DNA from: Limnephilus marmoratus
Lineage: Eukaryota; Arthropoda; Insecta; Trichoptera; Limnephilidae
Assembly: GCA_917880885.1 (NCBI GenBank)
Contig: OU862915.1
Span: 40,494,676-40,558,675, forward strand
Direction: 5' to 3'
Length of the DNA: 64,000 nt
A program made the translations under genes and the position numbers. Below, one piece after another: positions 21,207 to 32,487 of this stretch (positions are counted from its first letter, which is position 1; every line of letters begins with the position of its first letter). The notes under the pieces were generated by a model. The model saw only the letters and a list, made by a program, of their open reading frames with translations, was not told where the DNA came from and did no database searches.

Positions 21207-21277
21207 ACCAAAGTCATTCTCGTCCAAAGTGCCCTGGTGTCCTGGTCCAGGACACTTTGGACGAGAATGACTTTGGT
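21207..21277. repeat. Near-perfect hairpin, 25-bp arms
   Basis: A 25-base arm (21207-21231) starting ACCAAAGTCATTCTCGTCCA is exactly inverted at 21253-21277. The 21-nt spacer belongs to an overlapping smaller palindrome, GTGTCCTGGTCCAGGACAC (21237-21255). Arms this perfect in otherwise decayed DNA suggest a recent or maintained structure: a MITE core, a miRNA-like hairpin or a rearrangement product. Confidence 0.7.
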
Positions 21278-22261
21278 CGATTTGGTTGAATGACACAATT
21301 ATCGCAATTTTGTTTGACTAATACAATAAAAAGTGGATCTGTCAAATTAATCCATCTTATCATTTAACTCCCGTGACGCATATGAAAATGTTGATTTGGT
21401 AAGGTTAACACTTCCATAGGGGGTTTGATTCTCGGCCCATACGATGCACCTATTTTTAAATTTTAATATAATTTTTTAAATTTTACTATGGTTTTTTACG
21501 GATCTACGCAAGATTTAAAAAAATGTTTACTAAGTTTCAAAAAACATCAATCCAAAACTTATTATTCAAATCAGTGTAAGTGATAAAATACAAATCTTTT
21601 TTCTGCAAGTTTCGGTATTACGTATTCTTTAAGGATTCTGTTTGTTTCAAGTATCCCTATCTAGTAATGAATAATAAATTAACCTTATTTAAGATACTCA
21701 TTGAAGAATGGAAATGTTCAGGATTGAAATGTCTACGATATAATACATCACATTGTTTACAATCAAAGCCCCTTTGTTTTGTACGAAAATACAGGATCTC
21801 AAACGATAATAAAACCCTATTTTAATAACGATAAAGCAAATTAATCTTACCTGATTAAAACGTACTCAACATAATATATGAATTGCAATACTGATTCCAA
21901 CTAAAATAAATTTATGAAAAGGACCTGTGTCGTCAATTAAATTTAAATAGAGACGTGCTTGCTGATGTATATTCTGCTGGTTACTATAGTTACAGAAGTT
22001 CGTTGAATCACATTCTGAGTGCGAAATCTCGTGGTGGTTAAATTAATTTTACCTATTATTTTCATTTTGCTCGCGCTATAACATTCCCTTATACTTCTCC
22101 TTTCATTACCCGTCTCAACCAAATTGTTCAAATCGATTCTTCACAAATACACAATACCAGCCGTTCTTAATTTTGGAAGAGCATGAATGTATTAAGAAAA
22201 GGTCGATCTACGGAAACCAATCTATTGGTGTTTACTAATTACATAAGAAAATCATAAGATA
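21278..22261. other. No gene; tRNA-like B-box sequence near 21410
   Basis: GGGGTTTGATTCTCGGCCC at about 21420-21440 resembles a tRNA T arm and may be a SINE head remnant. The rest is AT-rich with no coding signal. Confidence 0.3.
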
Positions 22262-22540
22262 AAAGCCTATTGAAAGATTATTCATGTAATGGGGGATATT
22301 TGACCCTCTGTGGAGGATATTTGACCGTCTCCCATCTCCAGAGAGCCATCGAGGGGGACTCCATCCAGCTAATCGTAGCAGTGATGATTGCATTCATCGA
22401 TTGGAATAGTCTGGAGGTGGTGGAGATTTTCTCTGAAAGTGTGCACTCGACCCTCCGGTAGTCCCTCCGCGCTGTAGTATCTCGGTAGGTGGAAAAGTTG
22501 GCGATAAGCATTATTGTCGGCGACTTTTAGCTTATACTAT
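22262..22540. other. Unrecognised moderately GC-rich segment
   Basis: It contains a local repeat (GGATATTTGACCCTC/GGATATTTGACCGTC) and overlapping open frames on both strands (22270-22461 + and 22278-22511 -), without known motifs. Composition differs from the neighbours. It could be part of a retrotransposon ORF, given the LINE-G fragment directly after it. Confidence 0.25.
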
Positions 22541-22544
22541 TGGG

Positions 22545-22690
22545 ATGCTGTATAATCTACCCACATGTGATAATCTATCCACATCTTCGATGTCTTTCAG
22601 CTCGTCTGTGATGATGTATCCGATGTACTTTACGCTACGATTAACTTCCTTTTTCCTTCCGTCTAGCCCATACTGAGGATTTTTGCAGGA
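22545..22690 (-). pseudogene. LINE-G-like reverse transcriptase fragment
   Basis: The minus strand reads VKYIGYIITDELKDIEDVDR, the counterpart of the VKYLGHII-type segment C-terminal to the palm in LINE-G (compare 56400-56490). The preceding part is AT-rich and broken. Confidence 0.5.
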
Positions 22691-22744
22691 GTTGTTTTGC
22701 TAGCTATCTTGCAGACAGTTTATAATATTTTCTTCGTTTTTGTG

Positions 22745-23160
22745 CATTCAGGAGTACTCCAAAGCACTAATTTAGGCCCACTCCTCTTTTCTTCATTTTA
22801 ATTAACAATGTTTCAGAAGTAATTCTGCACTTTACGTTTCTTCTCTTTGTTGATGACTTAAAACTATTCTTAGAAGCTCTAACTTTAGAAGTCTACAATC
22901 AAATCCAGTCAAATATTGGTAGAATTGTTGACTAAAGTAAAATTAATCGGAGTGAGTTCAATGTATCTAAATGTCTAATTTTTTAATTCCTTAATACGTA
23001 CAATGGATACCCGAAGTTTAAAACTTATCTACACCGTGAAGAATATTAGAATCATGTTTGATAGTAGGCTGCCATTTAAGGCTCATATCGAGGTAGCGTG
23101 TAGCACTTTATTGAGAAAGATGGGCTTTGCTTTGTACACTTCAAGGATTTTTACAGATTT
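22745..23160 (+). pseudogene. LINE-F reverse transcriptase fragment
   Basis: It reads GVLQSTNLGPLLF (decayed form of the .PQGS.LGPLLF motif), then after a frame change INNVSEVI and LLFVDDLKLF with the catalytic FVDD. A later part reads IMFDSRLPFKAHIEVACST and GFALYTSRIF. Many stops. It resembles Jockey/LINE-A-type wording and is distinct from LINE-E downstream. Confidence 0.6.
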
Positions 23161-23369
23161 CTGGGTTCTCTTAATTCTTTAGCAAGAGTATACTTGAACA
23201 CGGGTTGATAATTACGTAAATTATTCCTACACTCTTTAAGAGAGAGGAATGCCAGAACAAAAATACAGAAATTGATAATTGAACCACAACAAATTTATTT
23301 CGTCATTTTGGATGATCTATGGCTTACGGGACACTCTGTAGAGCATTGCGATTCTTAGTTTTATATTTC

Positions 23370-24650
23370 TAAATCAACCGTTCGTGAACATTAACAATAA
23401 TCGATCGAATAATCTCACAAATATCGTTTCCCATAATCTTGACATTGGTCGCAAACCACTTGCTGTTTTTCTCGATCTCGCAAAAGCATTTGATACGGTC
23501 TCACATCTCTTACTGCTTAAAAAACTGCAGCAGGTTGAAATAACTGGAGTAGCCCACACATGATTTGAAAACTATCTAACAAACCGAAAACAAAACAAAA
23601 CTATCTAACAACAAACTCTCATCCAATCTGACAAAATACAGATAAGCAATAAACTATCTGTGTCCTGTAGTGTACCCCAAGGCAGCATAATAGGACCAAT
23701 TTTATTTCCTATATACATTAACTCACTGTGTGCCATGAATATTGGTGGAAAGATATTATCATTTGCCGATGACACGGTCTTAGTATTCGAAGATGAAACA
23801 TGAAAATCAGTTATAAACAAAACTATTAGATGGTCTAATAAAAGTAAAGCATTGGCTTGACACTAATCTCCTTACACTTAACATCGACAAAACACAATAT
23901 ATGACATTTTCCATACGCAAACACAATTTACCCAACAACTACCCCAAACCAATGATTCACTCGTGTCCACTCAACTTAGACACTCCAGAAACCACATCTA
24001 ATATTAATTGTACGCGTTCGACCCTCAAATAATCCAAAGTAGTTAAATATTTGGGAATATTCATAGACAACCAACTACGTTGAGAAGCTCACATCGGTGA
24101 CACAGTAAAAAAACTCCGTAAACCCTGCCAAATATTCTGCTCCCTTAGTTCAACTTAGAATTACAGACTCTAAGAAGCGTATACTTTACCCTTTTCCAAT
24201 CCATAGCAACATACGGTTAAGTGGGATGGGGTGGTTGTGTTGAATCCATTATTAGACCAATTATTATAGTTCAAAAACTAATTCTGAGAATTATATTTAA
24301 ATGTCAACCAACCCATCCCTCAAATGAACTCTTTGCCAAAATCAGGGTCTTACTACAACATGCATTTGTTATAAACGAAAAAATAACCTACTAATCGCTC
24401 CACAACATCAAGCACACACCCGCTTTTCATCAAACCTGGGTTGCGTGGTCCCAAAAACTAATACCTCATTCGGTCAACGACAATTCTGGTTCATCGCTTC
24501 TAAAATATATAATGCTCTGAGTACTGACATAAAGTCAAGTAATTCTAAGTCTCTTTATATAGCACGGGTACAACATTGGATTTTCGAAAGGGGACGAGCG
24601 TACTTCAAAGAATACATGAGTTCTTAAGAGGAAATACTAGCTGCGCTTTT
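23370..24650 (+). pseudogene. LINE-E, CR1-like reverse transcriptase relic
   Basis: Reverse transcriptase motifs: FLDLAKAFDTVSHLLLLKKL (about 23467-23526, first catalytic Asp intact), VPQGSIIGPILFPIYINSL (about 23668-23724) and LSFADDTVLVFED (about 23757-23795, catalytic FADD intact). After many stops, C-terminal pieces follow: RIIFKCQPTHPSNELFAKI and NTSFGQRQFWFIASKIYNAL, ending before TAA at 24625. It is close to LINE-B at 4012-4857. Numerous nonsense and frame changes in the thumb show long decay. Confidence 0.75.
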
Positions 24651-25275
24651 CTATACAAACGTATTCCCCGTTTATCTCTCTGGATTTTGACCCTAGAGCA
24701 AAATTTTTTTTACATAATATAGATATTGACCACTAGCGTGTCGGTACGTTTTGTTTTTTTTGATAATTTACTTCTCATAGAAGTTACGACCTTCCAAAAA
24801 TGAATAAAATTGCCTAATTTAAACGCCGTCAAAAAACGTTCAGTATACAAACTAAACAATGTATTTTGAAAAAAAGCAAAACGTACCGACATAGAATATT
24901 TTCTTTTAATACAGTTAGTGAAAAAAAATTTTTAAATCCGTCCAGTTTTGGAGAAGAAAAATGGGGAATACAAAACATCGATTTCGAAGATTTTATTTAG
25001 GTATTTTCGGCCCGACGTGCAGGTGTCCCTTTCGCTCATTTCTCCTGAGGGGGGCCGGGGAACGTGGGTTTTGACAAATACATACATATAATGCGAAGTA
25101 GTGATGTAAAGAATTTTATCGGTAGACTAGTGTTGTCCTTGCCCGAGTAATCGATATTTTTTATTCGTTTTTTTTCTGTTTAGTGACTCATCGCGGTATA
25201 CCAATACTGACCGAGCTTTCATACTAAAATTGTGCAAAATTAAATTTTTTTATGTCAAGTACTATAATAAATTTT
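24651..25275. other. No gene; 153-bp inverted-repeat pair
   Basis: TGTCGGTACGTTTTG (24739-24753) recurs inverted at 24877-24891, enclosing 123 bp, as in a small MITE. The GC-rich stretch near 25020-25060 is not recognised. Confidence 0.35.
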
Positions 25276-25697
25276 CAATTTGGGAGGCGTTTTAGGTACC
25301 ATCGCCCCGGGAACCATTTATTGGATAACCAACACCCCCGCCACTTGGTCACCGCAAGTGGTCCTCTATGTTTGGTGACAGAGCCTGGGTTCCCGGGTTC
25401 ACGGATGAGGTCTGCATGGGTTTTGGTGGCGGATAATTTTGTCCACTTACTGCGTGGCGGGCCGGATTGGGAGAAACTGGAAGAGGAAGATCTTTTGATC
25501 TCTACAGCTGGACTCTCCACCATCATTTCATACTTTTACCTACCTTTTCCCTACCCAAAACTTCCTTTCCTTCCTTATCCTAAAAATACCCTCCACACAG
25601 CTTCTCCAATGATGTCCAACAACTTCTCCAACAAAGTCCCTGAGCGATTATTTTTCCTCGGTGCCTCCAATGTGAGGTTTATGTTTTAAAAAAAAAT
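25276..25697 (+). mobile_element. SINE-S copy 6
   Basis: Plus-strand copy from CAATTTGGGAGG to a TTTTAAAAAAAAA tail. It has the long middle. The tail stem region is rearranged (two CTTCTCCAA-type repeats). Open frames in it are spurious. Confidence 0.7.
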
Positions 25698-25849
25698 CTG
25701 TTTCAAATTTTTAGTTGAGAGTCGCTTACATTGCCTTCAGTGATTAATTGAAATTTTTTGTTTGTAAACACTTTATTGTACAAAATTTTTTACCACTATA
25801 CAATGAATTTTAAACAATTTATGATTTAGATCTTTCTCTCGCCGGTAAA

Positions 25850-27360
25850 TTTCTTGATATGCGACCGTCAGTTGTTTCTGGTAAAAGGCATTGGTGGTAG
25901 AAGTTTTTCTAACAGTGGTTCAATTTTTTGCCAGATTGAATCGTCCCTTTCAATTTTTTCATACGGCAAACCTTTAGGACTCCACACGACAAAATAACAG
26001 TATTTACGACGAGTAATGTGTAACTGGCCTTGTACTTGGTAGAAGTAATTGTGATTCCGTTTTAATGTTGAAGCATTGTCTTCAATTTTACAGTTATCAA
26101 TTTTTTTTGTTCAAATCCTTCTTCTGGTGACATATTTACTATACTATATGGGCATTTCACTTCAATTATAGAATCCTTGCCAAAAAGGCCATCCGGACTT
26201 GCCGCTAAAAAGTTTTTGTTTTCATCGATAAATAGTCCACAGGCGAATACCTCTAATTTTGTTTCTTTTGTAAATTGCTCAATTGCTTGGTTTTCATTTT
26301 CTTTCCCATAATTTGTGGCCATATTTCCTTTAAATGGCGAGTACAGTAGCGAGTTTAATACTCTCGCAACTGAAGTTTTTGGCCGTAGCTTACATATTTT
26401 TGTCCAAAGTTAGAAGCTGTAAGCCGCTTACGCCTTTCAATTGTCCACAAATTATTATTGCTTTGGCCCACCGTATTCCTTTCGAGTTCATCCTTATTCG
26501 ATGGAGATAATTCTTTGAAAAATTCCTCTTTATCGTTTCAAATAATTCAGCTGGCATATCTGGATCTAATTCCAATTGACCATAATTTTCATCAGGCCCT
26601 GTAACTTTTTTTCTCTTTTCTGTCGTGTTTTCGTAATACCTTAGTTTTATTTTTCGACACCTCTGTATTGTCTCCTTCGAACGTCGTTTTCTTTCAATAA
26701 AATGCTTTGTGTAGTTGCCAGGACTGTGGCCTTGGATTTTTTTTGTATTCGTGAATGGGTTGTCATTTCACTATTCCACGAAGTTACTGCTCAAGAAGCT
26801 CAACTGCTGAAGTTATCCCATTTTTGTAAAATTTGCTCTTTTTCCGCCTATAAATTTGGCTATAACGTTGTTGAATTGCTCCACAGTGTTATTTGTCACG
26901 TTAATAATAAGACTTTCTGCATTTGCTATTAGAGACGACAATAATTGTTGAATATCAGTCCTGTTCCACAATCTTGAATATCGCTTACTAAATTTGGATC
27001 ATTAGTATACTTCTCCGACTTGCAATAGTATGACGAACATTTTGTATGATCACCAAAAACATGGTTTGCGGCATTTTTTTGTCCATTTTCAGATTTTTTA
27101 CTTTATCACTTTGTGCCGTGTTTTCTTGCTCTTTTCTGTAATTTACTGCTCAAACTATAGCTTTTCTCATACGTAAAACGTTTGCTTCAACCTTTTTCCT
27201 TATGTGAACTGGTACAAAGCCTTTAGCGTTGTTGGTTTTTTTTCTAAGTGCTTTTATTTTATTGCAAAAATTGCGAAGTAAGTGATTTTTGCACTTTTTT
27301 TTGTACTATGAAGTTGGGCCTGAAGCCTTGGGTTGAAGTTTCGCTAATATTGTCTTCATG
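25850..27360 (-). pseudogene. YqaJ-type PD-(D/E)XK nuclease gene relic
   Basis: Minus strand. The N-terminal part reads KCKNHLLRNFCNKIKAL and, after frame changes, VFGDHTKCSSYYCKSEKY and TNNTVEQFNNVIAKFIGGKR. Then come NYGKENENQAIEQF, AASPDGLFGKDSIIEVKCP and, after a frame change near 26100, YQVQGQLHITRRKYCYFVVW. SPDG...IEVKCP and QVQGQL are the hallmark Asp, Glu-x-Lys and Gln motifs of the YqaJ/lambda-exonuclease fold. In insects such proteins occur within DNA transposons (the ISL2EU group carries one), which fits this transposon-rich place. Several stops and frame changes make it a pseudogene. No transposase or terminal repeats were found beside it. Confidence 0.7.
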
Positions 27361-27805
27361 TAATTAAATATTACAATTTAAGGTTTTATAAAGTTGAAAA
27401 TAAAAATAAAAAGTTTTGAAGTTTAAAAAAATTATATATTTGTTTCCTTTATTTCAAACTGACTGTAATAAATATTTAAAAAAAATGTGTAGGTAAATCT
27501 ATCTATAGGTAAAAGACCAACATTTTTTATTGAATTTTGAACGAACTAACACATCCTTTTTTGTATTTACTGCTTAAAGAAACTCAAAAATACAGGAGTA
27601 CAAATCAAACCTCAGCAAGCGATATATCTAACATTTTAAACATTATTATTTACAAACATGTCAACTCACACGTATGATACACACAACACAATAAATCCAT
27701 TTAGATTTAATTGTCTAATAAAATATGTAAGTGCTTTTATCTTTTTCGTTATCGTAATTTTAATTAGAAAAAAACTTAAGGTGGGCTATTTTTAAACCTT
27801 TTTTA

Positions 27806-28562
27806 TCTCTACATATTATAAAGTAAAGTCCCCCGCGCCGTATTTCTGTCTGTCTGTCTGTCTGTCTGTCTGTTCGCAATAAACTCGAAAACTACTGAAC
27901 GGATTTTCATGCGGTTTTCACCAATAGATAGAGTGTTTCGTGAGGAAGGTTTACGTATGTAATTTGTCAAGGATTTGTGTAAATTGGTTGAAACATAACG
28001 ATAATTGTTAGAAGTGTCGGAAAAATTCCAGCCGCCTGGTAGCTTTCATCGAAAACGCTGCCTAATCCTTTTGGGATATAACAAAACAACGCTTGGTGGG
28101 ATATTCCTCTTTTATAGATCTACAAAAAAGTCCGCGATGGCATATATCTATCTTTTACTATACGCATTCTATCTTCTTATCTTATTATTCTTATCAATTG
28201 CATTTTAGATATAATGTGTATAGTAAGCTATCCGTAAAAGATAGATATATGCCTTCGCGGACTTTTTTGTAGATCTATAAAAGAGGAATATCCCACCATT
28301 AATTGTTTTGTTATATCCCAAAAGGATTGTGCAGCGTTTTCGATGAAAGCTACCAGGCGGCTGGACTTATTTCCGACACTTCTAACAATTATCGTTATGT
28401 TTCAACCAATTTACACAAATCATTGACAAATTGCATACTTAAACCTTCCTCACGAAATACTCTGTATATTGGTGAAAACCGCAGGAAAATCCGTTCAGTA
28501 GTTTTCGAATTTATCGCGAATAGACAGACAGACGGCGCGGGGGACTTTATAATATGTAGAGA
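27806..28562. mobile_element. 757-bp foldback element built from Helitron-like sequence
   Basis: The left end TCTCTACATATTATAAAG is exactly inverted at the right end (CTTTATAATATGTAGAGA, 28545-28562). The arms of about 360 bp pair almost throughout: the (CTGT)n tract, AACTACTGAACGGATTTTC, TTTTCACCAATA, CAGCCGCCTGGTAGCTTTC, TATTCCTCTTTTATAGATCT and TATATCTATCTTTTAC all recur inverted. The loop of about 30 bp lies near 28175-28205. The arms share the core of the Helitron-like copies at 2258 and 28681, and the end begins with TC. It encodes nothing. A transcript would form a very long hairpin. Confidence 0.75.
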
Positions 28563-28680
28563 TAGAGATAATCGGTCAAAAATACATTTTTGTTGCATAT
28601 GCATTTTTGAGTTTTTTTTTTAATAAGATAGGTAAGTGCCAAATTATATGAGTAGAAATTTAAGTTTTGTGGTATCATCA

Positions 28681-28975
28681 TCATTACATAGTATAAAATG
28701 AAGTCGCTCAAAATGTATGTGCGCATAAATCTTTTAAACTACGCAACAGATTTTCATGCGGTTTTCACCAATAGATAGAGTGATTTAAGAGGAAGGTTTA
28801 TGTGTATAATAAATGCTTATTATAGTAGAGAAAAGCCAAGAAATTCAAATATTCAATTTAGGCAAAGGGCAGCGCGCAGCGGGCAGCTGGCGAGCGGATG
28901 GTATGGATTTTATAAAGGTTGGGTAAATGGCGTTGTGTTTCGTTAGCCACAGCAACGTGTGGCCGGGTCTGCTAG
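28681..28975 (+). mobile_element. Helitron-like non-autonomous element, copy 2
   Basis: It starts TCATTACATAG after an A and ends GGGTCTGCTAG before a T. It aligns with 2258-2581 along its length, including the ATGCGGTTTTCACCAATAGA core and the GCAGCGCGCAGCGGGCAG stretch. The differences are mostly substitutions and small indels. It is inserted in element Q about 120 bp after the foldback. Confidence 0.6.
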
Positions 28976-29165
28976 TTATTAATAAAATAAAAACAAAATT
29001 ATATGTTTATTTCGAATTATAAAATTTGAAAGCGTATTTCATCATCTTTCAAAAACAGTTTTTAGTTTTCGGATGCGTTCACAAATATTAAAGTTATTTG
29101 GAATTTATTGGAAAGCGGAAATATTTTGACTTTTCGAAAAACAGGCCCGAGGCCTGAGAGGTTAA

Positions 29166-30000
29166 TACTAATTTTCAATAATAACTAATGTATCATAGAG
29201 AATAATCATATGTATGTATATAATAATTCGATGTAGTTGGTTTGACTGCATATTTATAAACGCAAATACAGTGAAAACTTTAAAACTACTAACCTACATA
29301 GAGTTCTAGTAAAATAATTCGTAATTTGTCGGTAATAAGCGTGAACAGAAGACATTGTTACAATACCTATCGACGATATTTATAAATAACCGACAATAGC
29401 AGACCTCGTGCGTTTAAAAATAATGGGCCCTTTTTCTGTCACACCGCAAGGCCGATTCAAAAACTTCATTAGCGACGAAATAAGTCGAAACATGCTTTAT
29501 CTAAACAGAATATTGGATATGGCGGTATGAGGCGAAAGACGGTAGGCATGAGACGCAGAGGGGGCGAGAGGGTGTACAAGCCAAACACTCACGTGGTCTC
29601 ACCAACACATCGATAGCTAGTTCTTTTTTGAGCGCGGTGCGATAGCGAGAATTTTTTAAAATACCTACCGTCGAGATTTCTCACCGGTGCTATTACCTCT
29701 TAACACTACACTTTAATTATTAATTTTTGCATTTCAAAATTTTTATTTCCATTTTAATTTATTTATATTCTAATTTTAATTTATATACCTTTCTGTTTTA
29801 ATTTATATATTTGTATAGAACACATGAGTTCTTGACACTTAATCTTTATTATTAGTTTATGTATTTCAAAATTAAAATTTTCATTTTTATTTCTATTTTT
29901 CTTTAAAATATGATTTTTTTTTCTCTTTATCTTTCACTTACTTTTATTTATTTCTTAATTTTTATTTAGTATTTTTAATTATCTGTTTCAATAAAATAGT
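29166..30000. other. No gene recognised; AT-rich local repeats
   Basis: 29420-29660 is less AT-rich and could be single copy. 29695-29780 and 29830-29905 look like diverged tandem copies (CACTTAATCTTTATTATTAG-like), probably the 3' region of the element ending at 30100. Confidence 0.35.
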
Positions 30001-30100
30001 ATTTATTAATTCCTACATATTTAAAATATTAAATGTATGACTACCACAACACGGGCATGCCTAGTGTGGTAGCCAAAAAAAAACCAAAAAATCTGTAACT
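30001..30100 (+). repeat. Probable LINE 3' end with terminal hairpin
   Basis: CTACCACA (30041-30048) pairs with TGTGGTAG (30065-30072) around a 16-nt loop, followed within a few bases by A-rich sequence. A short hairpin before an A tail is common at LINE 3' ends. The family is not identified. Confidence 0.4.
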
Positions 30101-30689
30101 AATAAAATTTTATGAAATAAAACAAACAACAACAAAAAAATTATTTGTTTTTGTTACTATCTTCTGCACAGTTTATGAGTAATAATAATGTTTTTGATCC
30201 TTAATTTTGTTACCATCACAGTTTTGTCAATTTATGACACGTGCCGCTAGGGAACACAGAAGATTGTTGTTATTTATTAAATTAAAAATTAAGTAAATTG
30301 TATTTACTTCCCCGAGATGAACGTCAAGAATTATATGTTTCGTCCTCTGTCTCATTTTCAAAATGGACAAGTGCTCACTTCACCATATTTAGAATTCTGT
30401 GAAAACGTGCAAGTTGATGGAAACGTTTTAGAAAAGAGCGATAAACCATGTTTTAGAATCACCTATGAGATTATTTTGATGATGGCCTATTTGTGCAAAG
30501 CGTCGGATTACTACCTGTCACGGATTTATTTTCCTGCTAGCTTCTTCACAAAATTCAATAAATACTATTCCTTACAATGAAACCCAAATTATTTTGTGAA
30601 ATATGTACCCCTAAAATTATTATTATGGGGATATTTCAGCGTAGTAATATAGTATGGTTTTCGTAGATTTTAATTTCAACTAGCGGATA
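30101..30689. other. No gene recognised
   Basis: An 87-codon frame at 30317-30580 (starts MNVKNYMFRPLSHFQNGQVL) has no known motif and ordinary AT-rich codons. I do not call it. Confidence 0.3.
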
Positions 30690-30768
30690 ATAATGATATT
30701 TGGCTGATTTATAAAGAGCCGTTTTTGTAAAAAATCGGGTAAACGGCGCTGGCGAACTTCGTGCCGCC
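30690..30768 (-). repeat. LINE-D 3' terminus fragment
   Basis: It matches the LINE-D terminal words GATTTATAAAG.GCCGTTTTTG and AAAATC, then diverges. Only the last 70-80 bp of the element are present. Confidence 0.5.
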
Positions 30769-31195
30769 TCAGAATATTAAATTATTAGCTGAATTAAATT
30801 CAGTTTTTTTGTTAAGTTAAAAATTACACAATGAAGCAATTATCGATGCGCAACTGTCCGTTTTTGTTTTTGTCGGTATCAGAGATGGCATTGTGTACGG
30901 ATTTATATTTTTTGTGATTTTCTTACTTGCCACTTAAGCGAATTGCGTTTTATTTTCTTTTGTACGTATGAGGGAGATTTATTAATGTTATATCAATAAA
31001 CGCCCGGGTTGCCGGCAATTAAAAAAAAATTGTATTTTTCCTTTGGAGAGGTGCAGACATACGTTCACCATTTGTGTCGTTTTTGACTGTTGACATTAGT
31101 GTGTAAAAAAGAGGATCAGCATCATATGTTTAAGAACAAAAGCAAAACAATCAGCGCATTGACATTTGATGTTTTTGAATTTTTGAATTCACTCG
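30769..31195. other. No feature recognised
   Basis: AT-rich; a small A-run at 31021-31030. No gene seen. Confidence 0.35.
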
Positions 31196-31445
31196 CTACT
31201 TAATATTATACTTACCACAATATTCGTGCAGCTCTTTCAGAAGAATTCGTTCCATACAAAATGTATGAGGAAAGGAATTTTCTCCATAAATTTGTTTTTC
31301 GTGGATTTTTCCGATGTTTTAATAGTTGTGATTCTGCTATTTGGGGCGGAGACAAATCCAACAAATCAAAGATCATAAAAATCGGCCCAGCCGTTCTTGA
31401 GTTATAAATGCTGTAACTAACCCGATTTTGTTTTATATATTAAGA
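31196..31445 (+). repeat. Dispersed insect-type repeat end
   Basis: AAAATCGGCCCAGCCGTTCT, then GAGTTATAAATGCTGTAACT and CCCGATTTTGTTTTATATAT are typical of an end sequence of a repeat very common in insect genomes. The stretch upstream (ACAAAATGTATGAGG) may belong to it. The class is uncertain. Confidence 0.4.
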
Positions 31446-32092
31446 TAAATATTTTTGATAATGAAGCAAAGACTAATTATCGACAATTATTTTTATTTTT
31501 ATCGAGTTATTTTCCTGCGAGGTAAATACAAAGGTCTAAAATATTTTACTGCGCTAACTTACTGTCAATAATGAAATTACAATATTTTTATTAAAGAACA
31601 ATTTTATATAAAATATTTGTGCTCATTCTTCAGTTTATTCAGCCAAATATTAACATATTCATAAAATTCAATGCTTTTTCACGCGAAGTCATTCCATTCA
31701 AAGACCCCCTAAACCCAATGAAACCGAAAAAAACTAACAAAATCTACACAAATACTAGTAAATACCGAAGGGTGGACGTTTTTCCGATAAAATTTAGCAA
31801 AATGTCGCATTATTTATAGCCTTTAAGGGGAAATATTGTGTTCGACTATGGCCCTTTAAAATTTATTTAATTCACACCCAAAAGTCGTTTATTACACAAA
31901 TTCAATAATAAGCGGAAATATACGGTTTCGTGATAAAATATAACAGTTATAAAAAGAAACATTAAAGAAAAGTGAAGCAAAGAAAACCAAGTTTTCTCAA
32001 CAGTCTTTTTTATTAGGTTCTGTTTTTATTTTTTTTTGTCTATATGATATTTCAAATTTAGAATTATTTCAAACTTGGCTGAGTATACACAT
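31446..32092. other. No gene recognised
   Basis: AT-rich DNA; a 66-codon frame at 31619-31819 shows no motif. Confidence 0.35.
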
Positions 32093-32135
32093 AGCGCCGT
32101 TTTCGTAGAAAATCACTTCAAGGTCACAGAAATTA
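32093..32135 (-). repeat. LINE-D 3' terminus fragment
   Basis: It has TAGCGCCGTTTTCGTAGAAA and TCACTTCAAGG, matching the last 45 bp of LINE-D. Confidence 0.45.
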
Positions 32136-32299
32136 ACAATATTATCATCTTCAACTAATTTTTCACATTTATGCAATATTTTTTAAATAGTTTAAAAATA
32201 CAAACGAATACATAGTGTCTCCGATTAATATATCCGTTTTTTTATGTGTATGGGACACCCATCGACTTTTTCCAAAAGTCTAAATGATTTCTTTTTGTA

Positions 32300-32425
32300 A
32301 TAATTATTTTAATAACTTTCGAAGGTTATTCTCATCAATATAATGGTTATTCCCATCAATATAAGTCCCGGCAAGACTTGAGATCCTGGGATTGTTTCCC
32401 AGTTGCAACCGTAACCTTTTTTTCA
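32300..32425 (+). mobile_element. tRNA-like SINE remnant
   Basis: GAGATCCTGGGATTGTTTCC and AGTTGCAACCGTAACCTTTT match the second half of the SINE-like unit at 17715-17765. ATAACTTTCGAAGGTTATTC upstream matches the repeat at 16800-16835 in reverse. Confidence 0.4.
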
Positions 32426-32487
32426 TGTTATATGATCCGTTTTGATTCGATATTAGTATTGTCTTCTTCTTCAATGATTAATTTAAC

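Larger units (their letters stand above)
27730..29165. repeat. Element Q copy 1, split by two insertions
   Basis: The flanks (27730-27805 and about 28976-29165) together match the uninterrupted copy at 37966-38228. Shared words are TTTTTCGTTATC, AAGGT.GCTATTTTTAAACC-like sequence on the left and TTGAAAGCGTATTTCAT and AAAATATT.TGAC on the right. The element type is unknown. Confidence 0.5.

Noticed and set aside
22270..22511. Gene in the GC-richer segment
   Set aside because: Both strands are open without recognisable domains; only an unassigned segment can be stated.
30317..30580. 87-codon gene
   Set aside because: No motif, no splice or promoter signal and AT-typical codons; left uncalled.
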